From: Thalassobacillus devorans
GTDB lineage: Bacteria > Bacillota > Bacilli > Bacillales > Halobacillaceae
NCBI RefSeq assembly: GCF_900176565.1
Contig: NZ_FXEH01000005.1
Span: 769,384 to 833,383 of the forward strand
Direction: 5' to 3'
Length of the DNA: 64,000 bases
Both the position numbers and the translations under genes were made by a program. Under the pieces are notes generated by a model. The model searched no databases and was not told the DNA's origin. It saw only the letters and a program-made list of their open reading frames with translations. Each line of letters starts with the position of its first letter. Position 1 is the stretch's first letter. Below are positions 1-9,215 of the stretch, piece by piece.

Positions 1-2995
1 CTGAAGGCGGTGTCGGATTCAAGTAAGTGTTTACGCCCACGATCGGCAGTTCGCCGGTATGCTTTTTGCTTTCATAGTATAGCGATTCTTCCTGGATCTT
101 ACCGCGCTGGTATTGGCGTTCCATGGCGCCTAATACCCCGCCGCGATCGTTGATTCGTTCGAACTCCTGAAGAACTGCTTCTTCCACCATATCGGTCAAC
201 TGTTCAATAATATACGCCCCTTGCAGGGAGTTTTCATTTTTGGTCAGACCGAATTCCTTGCTGATGATCATCTGGATCGCCATGGCCCGGCGGACGGATT
301 CCTCTGTCGGTGTGGTGATCGCCTCATCATAAGAATTGGTGTGAAGCGAATTACAGTTATCCTGGATAGCAATCAACGCCTGCAATGTCGTACGGATATC
401 ATTAAAGTTGATTTCCTGTGCGTGCAGGGAACGTCCAGACGTCTGGATATGGTACTTCAGCTTCTGGCTTCGCTCATTGGCACCATATTTTTCTTTCATA
501 ATGATTGCCCAGATTCTGCGGGCAACACGGCCCATGACGGTATATTCCGGATCAAGACCATTAGAGAAGAAGAAGGATAAGTTTGGTGCGAACTTATTGA
601 TATCCATACCACGGCTTAAATAGTACTCGACGTATGTGAAGCCGTTTGCCAGCGTGAACGCGAGCTGGGTAATCGGGTTGGCGCCTGCTTCTGCAATATG
701 ATAGCCGGAAATGGAGACAGAATAGTAGTTACGGACATCATGGTCGATGAAATACTGCTGAATATCCCCCATCATGCGCAATGCGAATTCCGTTGAGAAA
801 ATACACGTGTTCTGTCCCTGGTCTTCTTTCAAAATGTCAGCCTGGACGGTACCCCGGACAACGTGAAGCGTTTCCGCTTTAATCTGCTCCACTTCCTCTT
901 TGTCAGGTTTACGTCCATTCTCTTCTTCAAATTTTTCAAGCTGCTGGTCGATTGCTGTGTTCATAAACATGGCTAAAATGATTGGTGCAGGACCATTGAT
1001 CGTCATGGAAACAGACGTCAAAGGATTGGTCAAATCAAAGCCGTCATATAGCTTTTTCATATCTTCCAATGTACAGATGCTGACACCGCTTTCGCCGACT
1101 TTTCCGTAGATGTCGGGACGTTCATCCGGGTCTTCCCCGTACAATGTTACCGAATCAAATGCGGTACTCAGACGCTTCGCATCATCATCTTTCGATAAGT
1201 AATGGAATCGGCGGTTGGTACGTTCTGGCGTTCCTTCACCTGCAAACTGTCTCTTTGGATCTTCTCCTTTTCGCTTGAACGGGAATACCCCTGCGGTAAA
1301 TGGAAAAGCTCCTGGTACGTTTTCTTTTAACAGCCAGACGAGGCGATCGCCCCAATCGGTGTAAGATGGCAAGGCGACTTTCGGGATTTTCAGACCGGCA
1401 AGGCTTTCTGTCGTCAAATCCATCGTGATTTCCTTGTCACGTACCTTAAACGTATACGTATCTCCGCTGTAGCGCTCTTGGAGATCATCCCAATCATCCA
1501 GCTTTTCTTTCGCATCCGGGTCGATATCCCGCTCGTACTGCTGGATCAGTGCCTCGATTTTTTCCTTCGCTTCCTCATCATCCAGCGCTTCTGCAGTTCC
1601 CTTCAATTGATAGAGTTTGCGGGCTTTTTCGGCCTGCTGCTCGGCATTATCATGATAGTTGCGCACCAGCATGGCTATGTCGCGCAAGTATTGCTTCCGC
1701 TCATTCGGAATGATGACATTCTGCTTTTCCACACTGGCTGTTCTTTCAAAGGAAGTGGTGTCTTCCCAGGCATAGTCTTCATTCAGCTTATCAACGATCG
1801 CAGCAAAAAGGGTGTTTGTGCCCGGATCATTGAACTGGCTTGCAATCGTTCCGAATACCGGGAATGTCGACGGGTCTTCATGGAAGAGCATATGACTGCG
1901 CTCATATTGCTTCCGCACTTGCTGGAACGCATCCTCCGAGCCCTTCTGTTCGAATTTATTAATAACAATAAAGTCAGCAAAATCGATCATATCAATTTTC
2001 TCAAGCTGGGAAGGAGCACCAAATTCAGCGGTCATCACATACATGGATAAATCGGAAACATCTGTGACAGCCGCATTCCCTTGACCGATACCGCTAGTTT
2101 CGACGATGACAAAATCCACACCTGCAGCTTTCACGACCTGGATCGCTTCTTCGATCGCTTTTGATAATTCAGATCTGGAATCACGTGTTGCCAGCGAGCG
2201 CATGTAGACGCGGGGGTTAAAAATTGCGTTCATACGAATACGGTCACCTAGTAAGGCCCCACCTGTCTTTTTCTTCGTCGGGTCAATCGACAGGATGGCC
2301 ACTTTCTTATCCGGAATCTCATTAAGGAAGCGGCGGATCAATTCGTCTGTCAGTGAGCTTTTCCCCGCTCCTCCTGTACCTGTAATCCCTAATACCGGAA
2401 TATTTTTCGTTTCACTTTGTTTCACGGCAGCTTCAAACTGGGCAGCCGCTTCCCGTTCCTGTTCTGGTGTATTCTCCACGTAAGTGATGAACCGGGCAAT
2501 CGCCTGATGGTTTCCGCTTTCCAGTTCCTTGACGGTTTCTTCGGGTACTAGTGGTGGAAGGAAGTCGCATTCTTCTATCATCTGATTGATCATGCCTTGA
2601 AGACCGTTCTCCCTGCCATCCTCCGGTGAGAAAATGCGGGCGACACCATAATCATGGAGCTCTTTGATTTCACGTGGCAGAATGACACCACCGCCACCTC
2701 CGTACACTCGGATATGGCCCGCTCCTTTTTCATTCAATAAGTCAATCATATACTTGAAGTATTCGACGTGTCCCCCTTGATAGGAAGAAACGGCGATCCC
2801 TTGAACATCCTCCTGTATCGCTGCATTGACGACCTCTTCGACTGAGCGGTTATGACCAAGGTGGATCACTTCGGCACCAGTTGATTGGAGAATCCGGCGC
2901 ATGATATTGATCGAAGCATCGTGACCGTCGAATAAGCTGGAAGCTGTCACGAATCGGACGGGATACTTCGGCTGATATACCTTTGGTTGTTCCAT
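1..2995 (-). CDS. icmF: Fused isobutyryl-CoA mutase IcmF (3' end outside window)
   Basis: Open frame of 998 codons from ATG at 2995 (GGGGGATGG ribosome site just upstream) running off the left edge; full-length IcmF is about 1,085 residues, so roughly 90 C-terminal residues are missing. Adenosylcobalamin-dependent interconversion of isobutyryl-CoA and butyryl-CoA is the family's reaction. N-terminal B12-binding domain (residues ~10-140, motif DGHDAS), then a MeaI-type GTPase domain with P-loop GTGGAGKSS at ~residue 205 and ETSGIGQG near ~300, then the substrate-binding mutase barrel (conserved PIVGVNTYL close to the window edge). The order B12-GTPase-mutase distinguishes IcmF from methylmalonyl-CoA mutase. 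It is the last visible gene of the acyl-CoA block and feeds branched acyl-CoA into the neighbouring beta-oxidation enzymes. Confidence 0.93.
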   Translation of the reverse strand, partial: MEQPKVYQPKYPVRFVTASSLFDGHDASINIMRRILQSTGAEVIHLGHNRSVEEVVNAAIQEDVQGIAVSSYQGGHVEYFKYMIDLLNEKGAGHIRVYGGGGGVILPREIKELHDYGVARIFSPEDGRENGLQGMINQMIEECDFLPPLVPEETVKELESGNHQAIARFITYVENTPEQEREAAAQFEAAVKQSETKNIPVLGITGTGGAGKSSLTDELIRRFLNEIPDKKVAILSIDPTKKKTGGALLGDRIRMNAIFNPRVYMRSLATRDSRSELSKAIEEAIQVVKAAGVDFVIVETSGIGQGNAAVTDVSDLSMYVMTAEFGAPSQLEKIDMIDFADFIVINKFEQKGSEDAFQQVRKQYERSHMLFHEDPSTFPVFGTIASQFNDPGTNTLFAAIVDKLNEDYAWEDTTSFERTASVEKQNVIIPNERKQYLRDIAMLVRNYHDNAEQQAEKARKLYQLKGTAEALDDEEAKEKIEALIQQYERDIDPDAKEKLDDWDDLQERYSGDTYTFKVRDKEITMDLTTESLAGLKIPKVALPSYTDWGDRLVWLLKENVPGAFPFTAGVFPFKRKGEDPKRQFAGEGTPERTNRRFHYLSKDDDAKRLSTAFDSVTLYGEDPDERPDIYGKVGESGVSICTLEDMKKLYDGFDLTNPLTSVSMTINGPAPIILAMFMNTAIDQQLEKFEEENGRKPDKEEVEQIKAETLHVVRGTVQADILKEDQGQNTCIFSTEFALRMMGDIQQYFIDHDVRNYYSVSISGYHIAEAGANPITQLAFTLANGFTYVEYYLSRGMDINKFAPNLSFFFSNGLDPEYTVMGRVARRIWAIIMKEKYGANERSQKLKYHIQTSGRSLHAQEINFNDIRTTLQALIAIQDNCNSLHTNSYDEAITTPTEESVRRAMAIQMIISKEFGLTKNENSLQGAYIIEQLTDMVEEAVLQEFERINDRGGVLGAMERQYQRGKIQEESLYYESKKHTGELPIVGVNTYLNPTPPS

Positions 2996-3010
2996 CGTTC
3001 CATCCCCCTT

Positions 3011-3652
3011 TTAGTTAGGAAGTTTGTGATTCTTTAAGCTGTTGACGTTGAGACCTTCTAATAAAAAATGAACCTGGCGTTCGGTATAGCTCTCGAGCGT
3101 GAATTCTTTTTGCAGCATCCAGCGCCGGAACCCCCACATTTGGCCCTGGATGAATATATTGTTGGCAACGAGTGAAATATCCTGCTCCGACATCGGTTCG
3201 GCAATGCTGTTGCGTATCACCTGCGTCAGCATTTCGAGCATATCTTTCTCTTTTTGCAGCACATATTCCTGCGAATCACGAGGAAGAGACTTGACTTCCT
3301 GATACATGACTACGACTTCATCCTGCATATCGTCCATCAGTTGGAAGTAAGAAGTGACCGCATGGATGAGGCTGTCGATCGTCTTTTTTTCTGTATCGAT
3401 CACCTGCTCCATCCTGTCCTTCACTCGTTCATAAATCGAATCACAGACAAGAAACAGCACATCTTCTTTGGTACGGATATATTCATAGAGAGTACCGATG
3501 CTGAACCCGGAAGCTTTCGCGATTTCCCTTGTCGTCGTTTTATGGAACCCTTTTTCGATGAAAAGAGATACGGCACCCTTGATCATCTGGTTGCGTCTTT
3601 TTTCAACGAGGTTCTGATCCTTGATGGAAGAGGGAACCTGTTGATCAGTCAT
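3011..3652 (-). CDS. TetR/AcrR-family regulator of the acyl-CoA block
   Basis: 213-residue protein. The TetR helix-turn-helix occupies about residues 20-65 (TTREIAKASGFSIGTLYEYI), followed by an all-helical ligand/dimer domain. I chose ATG 3652 because it has GGAGGGAATAGCC upstream; the longer frame lies inside meaB. The start overlaps the meaB stop by 8 nt, so it is translationally linked to meaB, and icmF follows 15 nt after its stop. Location inside a fatty/branched acyl-CoA operon and general similarity to the FadR (YsiA) type suggest an acyl-CoA-responsive repressor of this locus. The TGAATGAACATTCA palindrome in the fadF promoter or the palindrome at 9137-9154 are candidate operators. 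Which of the two it binds is not known. Confidence 0.85.
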   Translation of the reverse strand: MTDQQVPSSIKDQNLVEKRRNQMIKGAVSLFIEKGFHKTTTREIAKASGFSIGTLYEYIRTKEDVLFLVCDSIYERVKDRMEQVIDTEKKTIDSLIHAVTSYFQLMDDMQDEVVVMYQEVKSLPRDSQEYVLQKEKDMLEMLTQVIRNSIAEPMSEQDISLVANNIFIQGQMWGFRRWMLQKEFTLESYTERQVHFLLEGLNVNSLKNHKLPN

Positions 3653-4595
3653 GGCTATTCCCTCCTTTCCCTTTCCACTCCTGAAACCATTCCTTAGCCA
3701 ACTGATACGGGTCGGCACTGGCATTATGAAAAACCTGCTGTTTCTCCTGGTCGCTTTCTATCGTTCGTTCGACATCGCGCCAGATTTCTTCCCGGATTAA
3801 ATCATAGACTTCCAGTTTCAACTGCTGTTGGCGCTGTTCTTCCCCTTTGGCTGTTTGGTACAAATAATCATGATGCCGACGGATTTCACTCCATAGCTCA
3901 CCAATTCCTTCATTTTGAGTGGAAATCGTCTGGACGATCGGCGGCACCCAGCCTTTCGGGTTGGCGATCATCATGTATTCTTCCAGTGTCGTCTTTAACC
4001 GCTGAACTCCTGGCAAGTCGGCTTTATTAATGATAAAAAGGTTGGCGATTTCCATGATTCCTGCCTTGAAAATCTGTAAGACGTCGCCACTGTTCGGCGT
4101 AAGCACAAGCCCTGTCGTATCGGCAACTTTCATAATATCCAGCTCGGACTGGCCGACCCCCACTGTTTCTACGAGAATGACGTCAAATCCGTAAGCATCA
4201 CAGACACGGATCGTATCCTTGGTAGCCCGGGCAAGACCACCGAGGCTCCCCCGCGTCGCCATACTGCGGATAAAAATACCGGGATCCGTAAAATGCTGGT
4301 TCATACGGACACGATCCCCTAACAGGGCACCGCCGCTGAACGGACTGGTCGGGTCTACCGCGATGACTGCCACCGTCAGGTCCTGTTCACGCAGATGGGT
4401 AAGCAGCCGATTGACGAGCGAGCTCTTACCGGCTCCTGGTGAGCCGGTAATACCGATATAGTGAGCGTTCTTTTTCAAGGAAAATATTTCACTCAGCATA
4501 TCCAATTTTTCCGGCGCATCATTTTCTACGAGGGTGATAGCTCTCGCCAGCGCTCTCATATCCTGTTGTTGGATCCGTTCAGCTAATGGGTGCAT
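3645..4595 (-). CDS. meaB: MeaB/ArgK GTPase, chaperone for a B12-dependent mutase
   Basis: 316 residues, the usual MeaB length. P-loop GSPGAGKSS near residue 53, a [15 protein letters not shown] switch region, ETVGVGQSE and the NKAD base-specificity motif are all present. MeaB proteins load and protect adenosylcobalamin in methylmalonyl-CoA mutase-type enzymes. The gene lies 16 nt after an acyl-CoA dehydrogenase gene and overlaps the tetR gene by 8 nt. IcmF, encoded two genes downstream, already carries a fused GTPase domain, so this stand-alone copy either serves a separate mutase encoded elsewhere or is an ancestral passenger. Confidence 0.92.
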   Translation of the reverse strand: MHPLAERIQQQDMRALARAITLVENDAPEKLDMLSEIFSLKKNAHYIGITGSPGAGKSSLVNRLLTHLREQDLTVAVIAVDPTSPFSGGALLGDRVRMNQHFTDPGIFIRSMATRGSLGGLARATKDTIRVCDAYGFDVILVETVGVGQSELDIMKVADTTGLVLTPNSGDVLQIFKAGIMEIANLFIINKADLPGVQRLKTTLEEYMMIANPKGWVPPIVQTISTQNEGIGELWSEIRRHHDYLYQTAKGEEQRQQQLKLEVYDLIREEIWRDVERTIESDQEKQQVFHNASADPYQLAKEWFQEWKGKGGNSHD

Positions 4596-4611
4596 AATAG
4601 CTTCCTTTCTA

Positions 4612-5754
4612 CTATTCTTTCGTCAGCATCCGTCCGATGACGAGACGCTGGATTTCATTCGTACCTTCATAGATTTGGGTGATTTTCGCGTCACGCATAT
4701 AACGCTCGACCGGATAGTCCTTTGTATAGCCATAGCCGCCGTAAACCTGGACAGCTTCGACTGTAATCCGCATTGCTGCATCACCAGCGTATAACTTAGC
4801 CATGGCAGATGCTTTGGCATATGGCTTACCTTCTGATTCCAGGTAAGCTGCCTGATAAGTCAACAGACGAGCAGCTTCGACTTCTGTCGCCATATCCGCA
4901 AGTTTAAAAGAAACACCCTGGTTCTGAGCGATCGGCTTACCGAACTGTTCGCGCTCTTTCGCATAGCCAACAGATGCATCCAAGGCTCCCTGGGCAATAC
5001 CGACAGCCTGGGCTGCGATGCCGTTACGGCCGCCATCCAAGGTCATCATCGCAATTTTGAACCCTTTGCCCTCTTCGCCTAATAGATTTTCTTTTGGTAC
5101 CTTGCAATCTTCAAAAATCAATTCTGTGGTTGGAGAGGAACGAATGCCAAGTTTCTTTTCTTTTTTACCAAACGTAAAACCAGGTGTACCTTTTTCTACG
5201 ATGAAAGCACTAATTCCGCGGCTCCCTGCGTCCGGGTCGGTTTTAGCGAATACAATGTAGATATCCGCTACCCCGCCATTGGTAATCCAGACCTTGCTTC
5301 CATTCAGGACATAATGTTCGCCGTCCAGTTTCGCCTGCGTGCGCATCGATGACACGTCACTGCCGGCGCCGGGCTCAGACAACGCGTAAGCTCCAAGTTT
5401 CTCACCGGAAGCGAGCTGAGCAAGGAATGTCTTTTTCTGGTCCTCGTTCCCAAACTTATAAATCGGCCAGCTGGCAAGGGAAATATGGGCAGACAGTGTT
5501 ACACCGGTAGATGCACATACCCGGGATAATTCTTCTACTGCAATGACATAGCTGACAAAGTCTGATCCGATTCCATTGTATTCCTCCGGCCAAGGTATAC
5601 CGGTCAGTCCGAGTTCTGCCATCTTATCGAAAATTTCCCGGTCGAAGCGTTCTTCTTCATCCCGCTCAGCAGCTGTCGGCTCCACTTCATTTTTTGCGAA
5701 GTCGCGCACCATTTTACGGAGCATTTCTTGTTCTTCTGTCAATTGAAAATTCAT
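4612..5754 (-). CDS. Acyl-CoA dehydrogenase (short/branched chain type)
   Basis: 380 residues, full length for the family. It has the FAD/substrate signature [10 protein letters not shown] near residue 122, WITNGG, the TxxGGxxG-type core and the C-terminal catalytic-Glu segment [10 protein letters not shown]. The flavoenzyme oxidises acyl-CoA to 2-enoyl-CoA and passes electrons to ETF. It is co-directional with a second acyl-CoA dehydrogenase (about 21 nt upstream) and meaB (16 nt downstream). The closest B. subtilis equivalents by context are mmgC/acdA. Chain-length or branch preference cannot be read from sequence alone, but the icmF/meaB context favours short or branched substrates. Confidence 0.93.
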   Translation of the reverse strand: MNFQLTEEQEMLRKMVRDFAKNEVEPTAAERDEEERFDREIFDKMAELGLTGIPWPEEYNGIGSDFVSYVIAVEELSRVCASTGVTLSAHISLASWPIYKFGNEDQKKTFLAQLASGEKLGAYALSEPGAGSDVSSMRTQAKLDGEHYVLNGSKVWITNGGVADIYIVFAKTDPDAGSRGISAFIVEKGTPGFTFGKKEKKLGIRSSPTTELIFEDCKVPKENLLGEEGKGFKIAMMTLDGGRNGIAAQAVGIAQGALDASVGYAKEREQFGKPIAQNQGVSFKLADMATEVEAARLLTYQAAYLESEGKPYAKASAMAKLYAGDAAMRITVEAVQVYGGYGYTKDYPVERYMRDAKITQIYEGTNEIQRLVIGRMLTKE

Positions 5755-5775
5755 GTCGGTATCCCCCTTGATATA

Positions 5776-6921
5776 TTAGTCCTTCAGTAGATGTTTGCTG
5801 ATGACGATATGCTGTATTTCATTCGTTCCTTCATAGATTTCACAAACTTTTGCATCACGGAACAGCCGTTCAACTGGATAATCTTCCGTATATCCATATC
5901 CGCCATAAACCTGAACAGCTTCAATGGCATTTTTCATTGCGGTTTTCGAAGCGTACATTTTCGCCATCGATACTTCTTTGTTGCACGGAGCCCCAGCTTC
6001 TTTCAGAGCAGCAGCATGATAGGTCAATAGTTTTGCCGCCTCCACTTCAGTTGCCATGTCGGCAAGCTTGAAAGAAAGTCCCTGCTGTTTAGCAATTGGC
6101 TTTCCGAATTGCTCCCGTTCTTTTGCATAAGCGACTGCATGTTCCATGGCAGCTTCAGCGATACCAAGTGACTGGGCAGCAATTCCAATTCGCCCGGAGT
6201 TGAGGTTAGACATCGCTATCCTGAAGCCTTCCCCTTCATTACCAAGCATCTGCTCTGCCGGGACCTCACAGTTATCGAAAGTCAATTGAACCGTATTTGA
6301 CCCATGAAGGCCCATCTTTTTCTCCTTTTTGCCGATGACAAGTCCCGGGGTATCTTTTTCGACAATGAACGTGCTGACTCCCTGATAGCCTCTTTCCTCC
6401 ATATTCGTGCGTGCGAACACGATATAGGTGTCCGCCTCTCCCCCATTGGTGATGAACACTTTCGAGCCGTTCAGAATGTATGTGTCACCCTGTTTGACTG
6501 CACGCGTTTTCAGACTTCCAGCATCAGAACCGGCGCTCGGTTCTGTCAGCGCGAAAGCTCCGAGATATTCCCCTGACGCCAGCTTCGGAATATATTTCTG
6601 CTTTTGCTCCTCGGTTCCAAAGTTAAGGATCGGCAGCGTCCCAACAGAGGTGTGTACCGACAGGATGACACCGACCGTTGCACTCACTTTCGACAATTCG
6701 TGGATGGCAATGATATAGGACGTATAATCCATTTCAGAACCGCCGTATTTTTCCGGAATCGGAATCCCCATTAACCCCAATTCACCCATTTTGGTGACAA
6801 CTTCCCTCGGAAAGCGGTCCTCCGTTTCCATTCTCTCTATGGCTGGAGCCACTTCTTTTTGAGCAAAGTCGCGCACCATTTTACGCATCATTTCCTGTTC
6901 ATCTGTAAAATGCAGATTCAT
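5776..6921 (-). CDS. Acyl-CoA dehydrogenase (second paralogue)
   Basis: 381 residues and clearly paralogous to the next gene downstream: same MVRDFAQ start region, ALTEPSAGSD, FITNGGEAD, and [10 protein letters not shown] holding the catalytic Glu near the C-terminus. It oxidises acyl-CoA to 2,3-enoyl-CoA using FAD and ETF. It lies 21 nt downstream of the 3-hydroxyacyl-CoA dehydrogenase gene and 21 nt upstream of the second acyl-CoA dehydrogenase, so the two form a tandem duplicated pair within one transcript. Divergence across the body suggests two different substrate ranges. Confidence 0.93.
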   Translation of the reverse strand: MNLHFTDEQEMMRKMVRDFAQKEVAPAIERMETEDRFPREVVTKMGELGLMGIPIPEKYGGSEMDYTSYIIAIHELSKVSATVGVILSVHTSVGTLPILNFGTEEQKQKYIPKLASGEYLGAFALTEPSAGSDAGSLKTRAVKQGDTYILNGSKVFITNGGEADTYIVFARTNMEERGYQGVSTFIVEKDTPGLVIGKKEKKMGLHGSNTVQLTFDNCEVPAEQMLGNEGEGFRIAMSNLNSGRIGIAAQSLGIAEAAMEHAVAYAKEREQFGKPIAKQQGLSFKLADMATEVEAAKLLTYHAAALKEAGAPCNKEVSMAKMYASKTAMKNAIEAVQVYGGYGYTEDYPVERLFRDAKVCEIYEGTNEIQHIVISKHLLKD

Positions 6922-6942
6922 TGTTGTTCTCTCCCCTGAGAA

Positions 6943-7797
6943 TCAATTTTCATACGTATAGAAGCCGCGTCCCGATTTCTTACCTAGCCAGCCAGCTTTG
7001 ACATATTTACGAAGCAATGGACATGGCCGGTATTTGCTGTCGCCGAAACCTTCATGCAATACTTCCATGATGTATAAACATGTATCGAGTCCGATAAAAT
7101 CAGCCAACGTCAACGGTCCCATTGGATGGTTCATGCCGAGCTTCATGACCGTATCGACGTCTTCCGGTGTCGCGACCCCTTCATAGACCGTGTAGATAGC
7201 CTCGTTGATCATTGGCATAAGGACACGGTTGGATACGAAACCAGGAAAGTCATTGACTTCTACTGGTGACTTGCATATCTTTTCAGTCATATCTTTGATA
7301 GATTGATAGGTTGCATCACTTGTCTGCAAGCCACGAATGATTTCTACCAGTTTCATGACAGGAACCGGGTTCATGAAATGCATGCCAATCACCTGTGAAG
7401 GACGGTTAGTGACTGCCGCGATTTCTGTAATTGGGAGGGATGATGTATTGGATGCAAGAATCGCGTGCTCCGGGGCAATCTCATCCAATTTTTTAAACAG
7501 GCTCGTTTTGACGTCCATATTTTCCACGATCGCTTCAATAACAAGGTCACAGGATGAAGCCTCATTAAGGTCGGTTGTATAAGACAGATTTTCCAGCGTC
7601 TTTTGCTGCTCTTCTTCTGCAAGGCGGCCTTTTTCCACCGAGCGTGCCAGCCTTTTTTCAATCCCTGCCTTCCCTTTTTCCAATGCTTCATCTGCAATAT
7701 CATTCAACTTTACGGAAAAGCCGTACTGGGCACACACTTGCGCGATTCCTGCCCCCATTTGTCCGGCTCCGACTACCATTACTTGTTTAATTGACAT
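6943..7797 (-). CDS. mmgB: 3-hydroxybutyryl-CoA dehydrogenase
   Basis: 284 residues, complete. The N-terminal Rossmann motif [13 protein letters not shown] (residues ~8-20) binds NAD. The catalytic His lies in [16 protein letters not shown], and the C-terminal domain contains [17 protein letters not shown] and the ending [10 protein letters not shown]. It oxidises (S)-3-hydroxyacyl-CoA to 3-ketoacyl-CoA. It sits 37 nt after the thiolase gene and before the acyl-CoA dehydrogenases, the order mmgA-mmgB-mmgC seen in the B. subtilis mother-cell metabolic operon; the symbol is given on that basis. Confidence 0.93.
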   Translation of the reverse strand: MSIKQVMVVGAGQMGAGIAQVCAQYGFSVKLNDIADEALEKGKAGIEKRLARSVEKGRLAEEEQQKTLENLSYTTDLNEASSCDLVIEAIVENMDVKTSLFKKLDEIAPEHAILASNTSSLPITEIAAVTNRPSQVIGMHFMNPVPVMKLVEIIRGLQTSDATYQSIKDMTEKICKSPVEVNDFPGFVSNRVLMPMINEAIYTVYEGVATPEDVDTVMKLGMNHPMGPLTLADFIGLDTCLYIMEVLHEGFGDSKYRPCPLLRKYVKAGWLGKKSGRGFYTYEN

Positions 7798-7834
7798 AGA
7801 AAAACTCCTCCCTGACTAACGTGTTCGACATTAA

Positions 7835-9022
7835 TTATTGCTTGGGAACTTCGATCAGGACAGCATCACCCTGACCGCCGCCACTGCAGATAGCTGCGAT
7901 ACCAAGACCACCGCCACGGCGCTTCAATTCATATGCGAGTGTCAGGATAATACGCGCCCCGCTGGCACCGATCGGATGACCCAAAGCCACGGCTCCACCA
8001 TTGACGTTAACTTTTTCTTTGTCCAAACCGGCGATTTTCCCACTGGCAAGTGATACTGCAGCAAATGCCTCATTCACTTCGAAAAGATCGATATCATCCA
8101 ACGATTTTCCTGCCTTTTTCAATAGAGAATTGATGACAATCCCTGGCGTTTTCGGGAAATCCTTCGCTTCGACAGCCACTTCATCGTGTGCGAGGATGGT
8201 TGCCAATGTTTCTGCTCCCATCTCTTTCGCTTTTTCATCAGACATCAATAGCATCGCACAAGCACCATCGTTGACCCCTGGCGCGTTACCAGCTGTGATT
8301 GTTCCATTTGATCCGAATACCGGACGAAGTTTTGCCAAGGATTCCTTTGAAGTATCTTTGCGAGGAGCTTCATCGTTTTCGACAACGACCGGATCGCCTT
8401 TTCGCTGTGGCACATCAACAGCAACAATTTCTTCTGCCAGTTTGCCTTCTTCCATGGCCTGTACGGCACGCTGGTGGCTGCGATAAGCCCAGTCATCCTG
8501 TGCTTCACGGCTCAACTCGTATTCATCAGCGACATTGTTTCCGTAGTTGCCCATATGCACCCCATCAAACGAACATGTCAGACCATCGTGTACCATCAAA
8601 TCCTTCACAGCTGCATCGCCCATACGTAATCCCCAGCGTGCTTTTGGCATGAAGTAAGGCGCGTTACTCATGCTCTCCATACCACCAGCAACGATTACGC
8701 CTTCATCACCAAGGCGAATGAATTGATCAGCCATCGTGACACTGCGCATTCCGGAAGCACAGACTTTATTGATCGTTTCTGTCTTCACTTCCCATGGAAT
8801 TCCTGCTTCACGTGCTGCCTGACGGGAAGGTATCTGTCCCTGGCCTCCCTGCAGAACAGTCCCCATGATCACTTCATTGATATCTTCCGCTTTGAAGTTG
8901 GCGCGATCCAATGCAGCTTTGATCGCTTTGCCTCCAAGCTGGGATGCAGTCAATGTACTCAATGCTCCTCCAAACTTTGCAAATGGCGTTCTTGCTCCTG
9001 AAACAATCACCGTTTTTGTCAT
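7835..9022 (-). CDS. mmgA: Acetyl-CoA C-acetyltransferase (thiolase)
   Basis: 395 residues, full-length thiolase II. The nucleophilic Cys88 lies in [11 protein letters not shown], the catalytic His in [12 protein letters not shown] and the second Cys in [10 protein letters not shown] (about residue 379). It cleaves or forms acetoacetyl-CoA and is the last step of the beta-oxidation cycle encoded here. AGGGAGG precedes ATG 9022. A strong cre-like site lies about 20 bp upstream of the start codon and a stem-loop with a T-run lies in the leader, so its expression probably responds to carbon source. The 193-bp gap to fadF suggests it starts its own transcript. Confidence 0.95.
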   Translation of the reverse strand: MTKTVIVSGARTPFAKFGGALSTLTASQLGGKAIKAALDRANFKAEDINEVIMGTVLQGGQGQIPSRQAAREAGIPWEVKTETINKVCASGMRSVTMADQFIRLGDEGVIVAGGMESMSNAPYFMPKARWGLRMGDAAVKDLMVHDGLTCSFDGVHMGNYGNNVADEYELSREAQDDWAYRSHQRAVQAMEEGKLAEEIVAVDVPQRKGDPVVVENDEAPRKDTSKESLAKLRPVFGSNGTITAGNAPGVNDGACAMLLMSDEKAKEMGAETLATILAHDEVAVEAKDFPKTPGIVINSLLKKAGKSLDDIDLFEVNEAFAAVSLASGKIAGLDKEKVNVNGGAVALGHPIGASGARIILTLAYELKRRGGGLGIAAICSGGGQGDAVLIEVPKQ

Positions 9023-9042
9023 AATAAAAATCCTCCCTTATG

Positions 9043-9056
9043 TGATAACGCTTTCA
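9043..9056. promoter_or_regulatory. Candidate cre (CcpA) site before thiolase gene
   Basis: TGATAACGCTTTCA fits the CcpA consensus TGWAARCGYTWNCW at 13 of 14 positions. It lies between the probable promoter and the thiolase start, a position where CcpA blocks elongation. Fat-degradation operons of Bacillus are known to be catabolite-repressed. Confidence 0.6.
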
Positions 9057-9072
9057 AAACTTATGGTATAAA

Positions 9073-9116
9073 AAGAGAGGTGGAAACAGTCCGTAACACC
9101 TGCTGCAGCCTCTCTT
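9073..9116 (-). terminator. Stem-loop with T-run in thiolase leader
   Basis: Read on the minus strand, AAGAGAGG pairs with CCTCTCTT followed by TTTTA. It may terminate readthrough from fadF or act as an attenuator in the thiolase leader, because the candidate operator/promoter region lies upstream of it. Confidence 0.45.
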
Positions 9117-9136
9117 GCAAAAACTTCCCCAGTACG

Positions 9137-9154
9137 ATTGAACGCTCGCTCAAT
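9137..9154. promoter_or_regulatory. Candidate TetR-type operator
   Basis: ATTGAACGCTCGCTCAAT is an 18-bp imperfect palindrome (7 of 9 base pairs match across the dyad) in the fadF-thiolase gap. Its length and symmetry suit a TetR-family dimer. It differs from the FadR-like site upstream of fadF, so it could be the target of the local TetR protein. This is inference only. Confidence 0.4.
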
Positions 9155-9166
9155 ATACCCTCATAA

Positions 9167-9198
9167 GGAAAGTGTACAAAACTTTCTGTACACTTTCC
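9167..9198. other. Perfect 12-bp inverted repeat after fadF
   Basis: GGAAAGTGTACA and TGTACACTTTCC are separated by 8 nt, starting 18 nt beyond the fadF stop. There is no clear T-run, so it may be a transcript-stabilising hairpin, a weak terminator or a protein site. Confidence 0.45.
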
Positions 9199-9215
9199 AC
9201 TAAAAATTCAAAATA

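Noticed and set aside
1478-2050. 190-codon plus-strand frame
   Set aside because: Lies wholly opposite the intact icmF frame, has no family resemblance or ribosome site; it is an antisense shadow.
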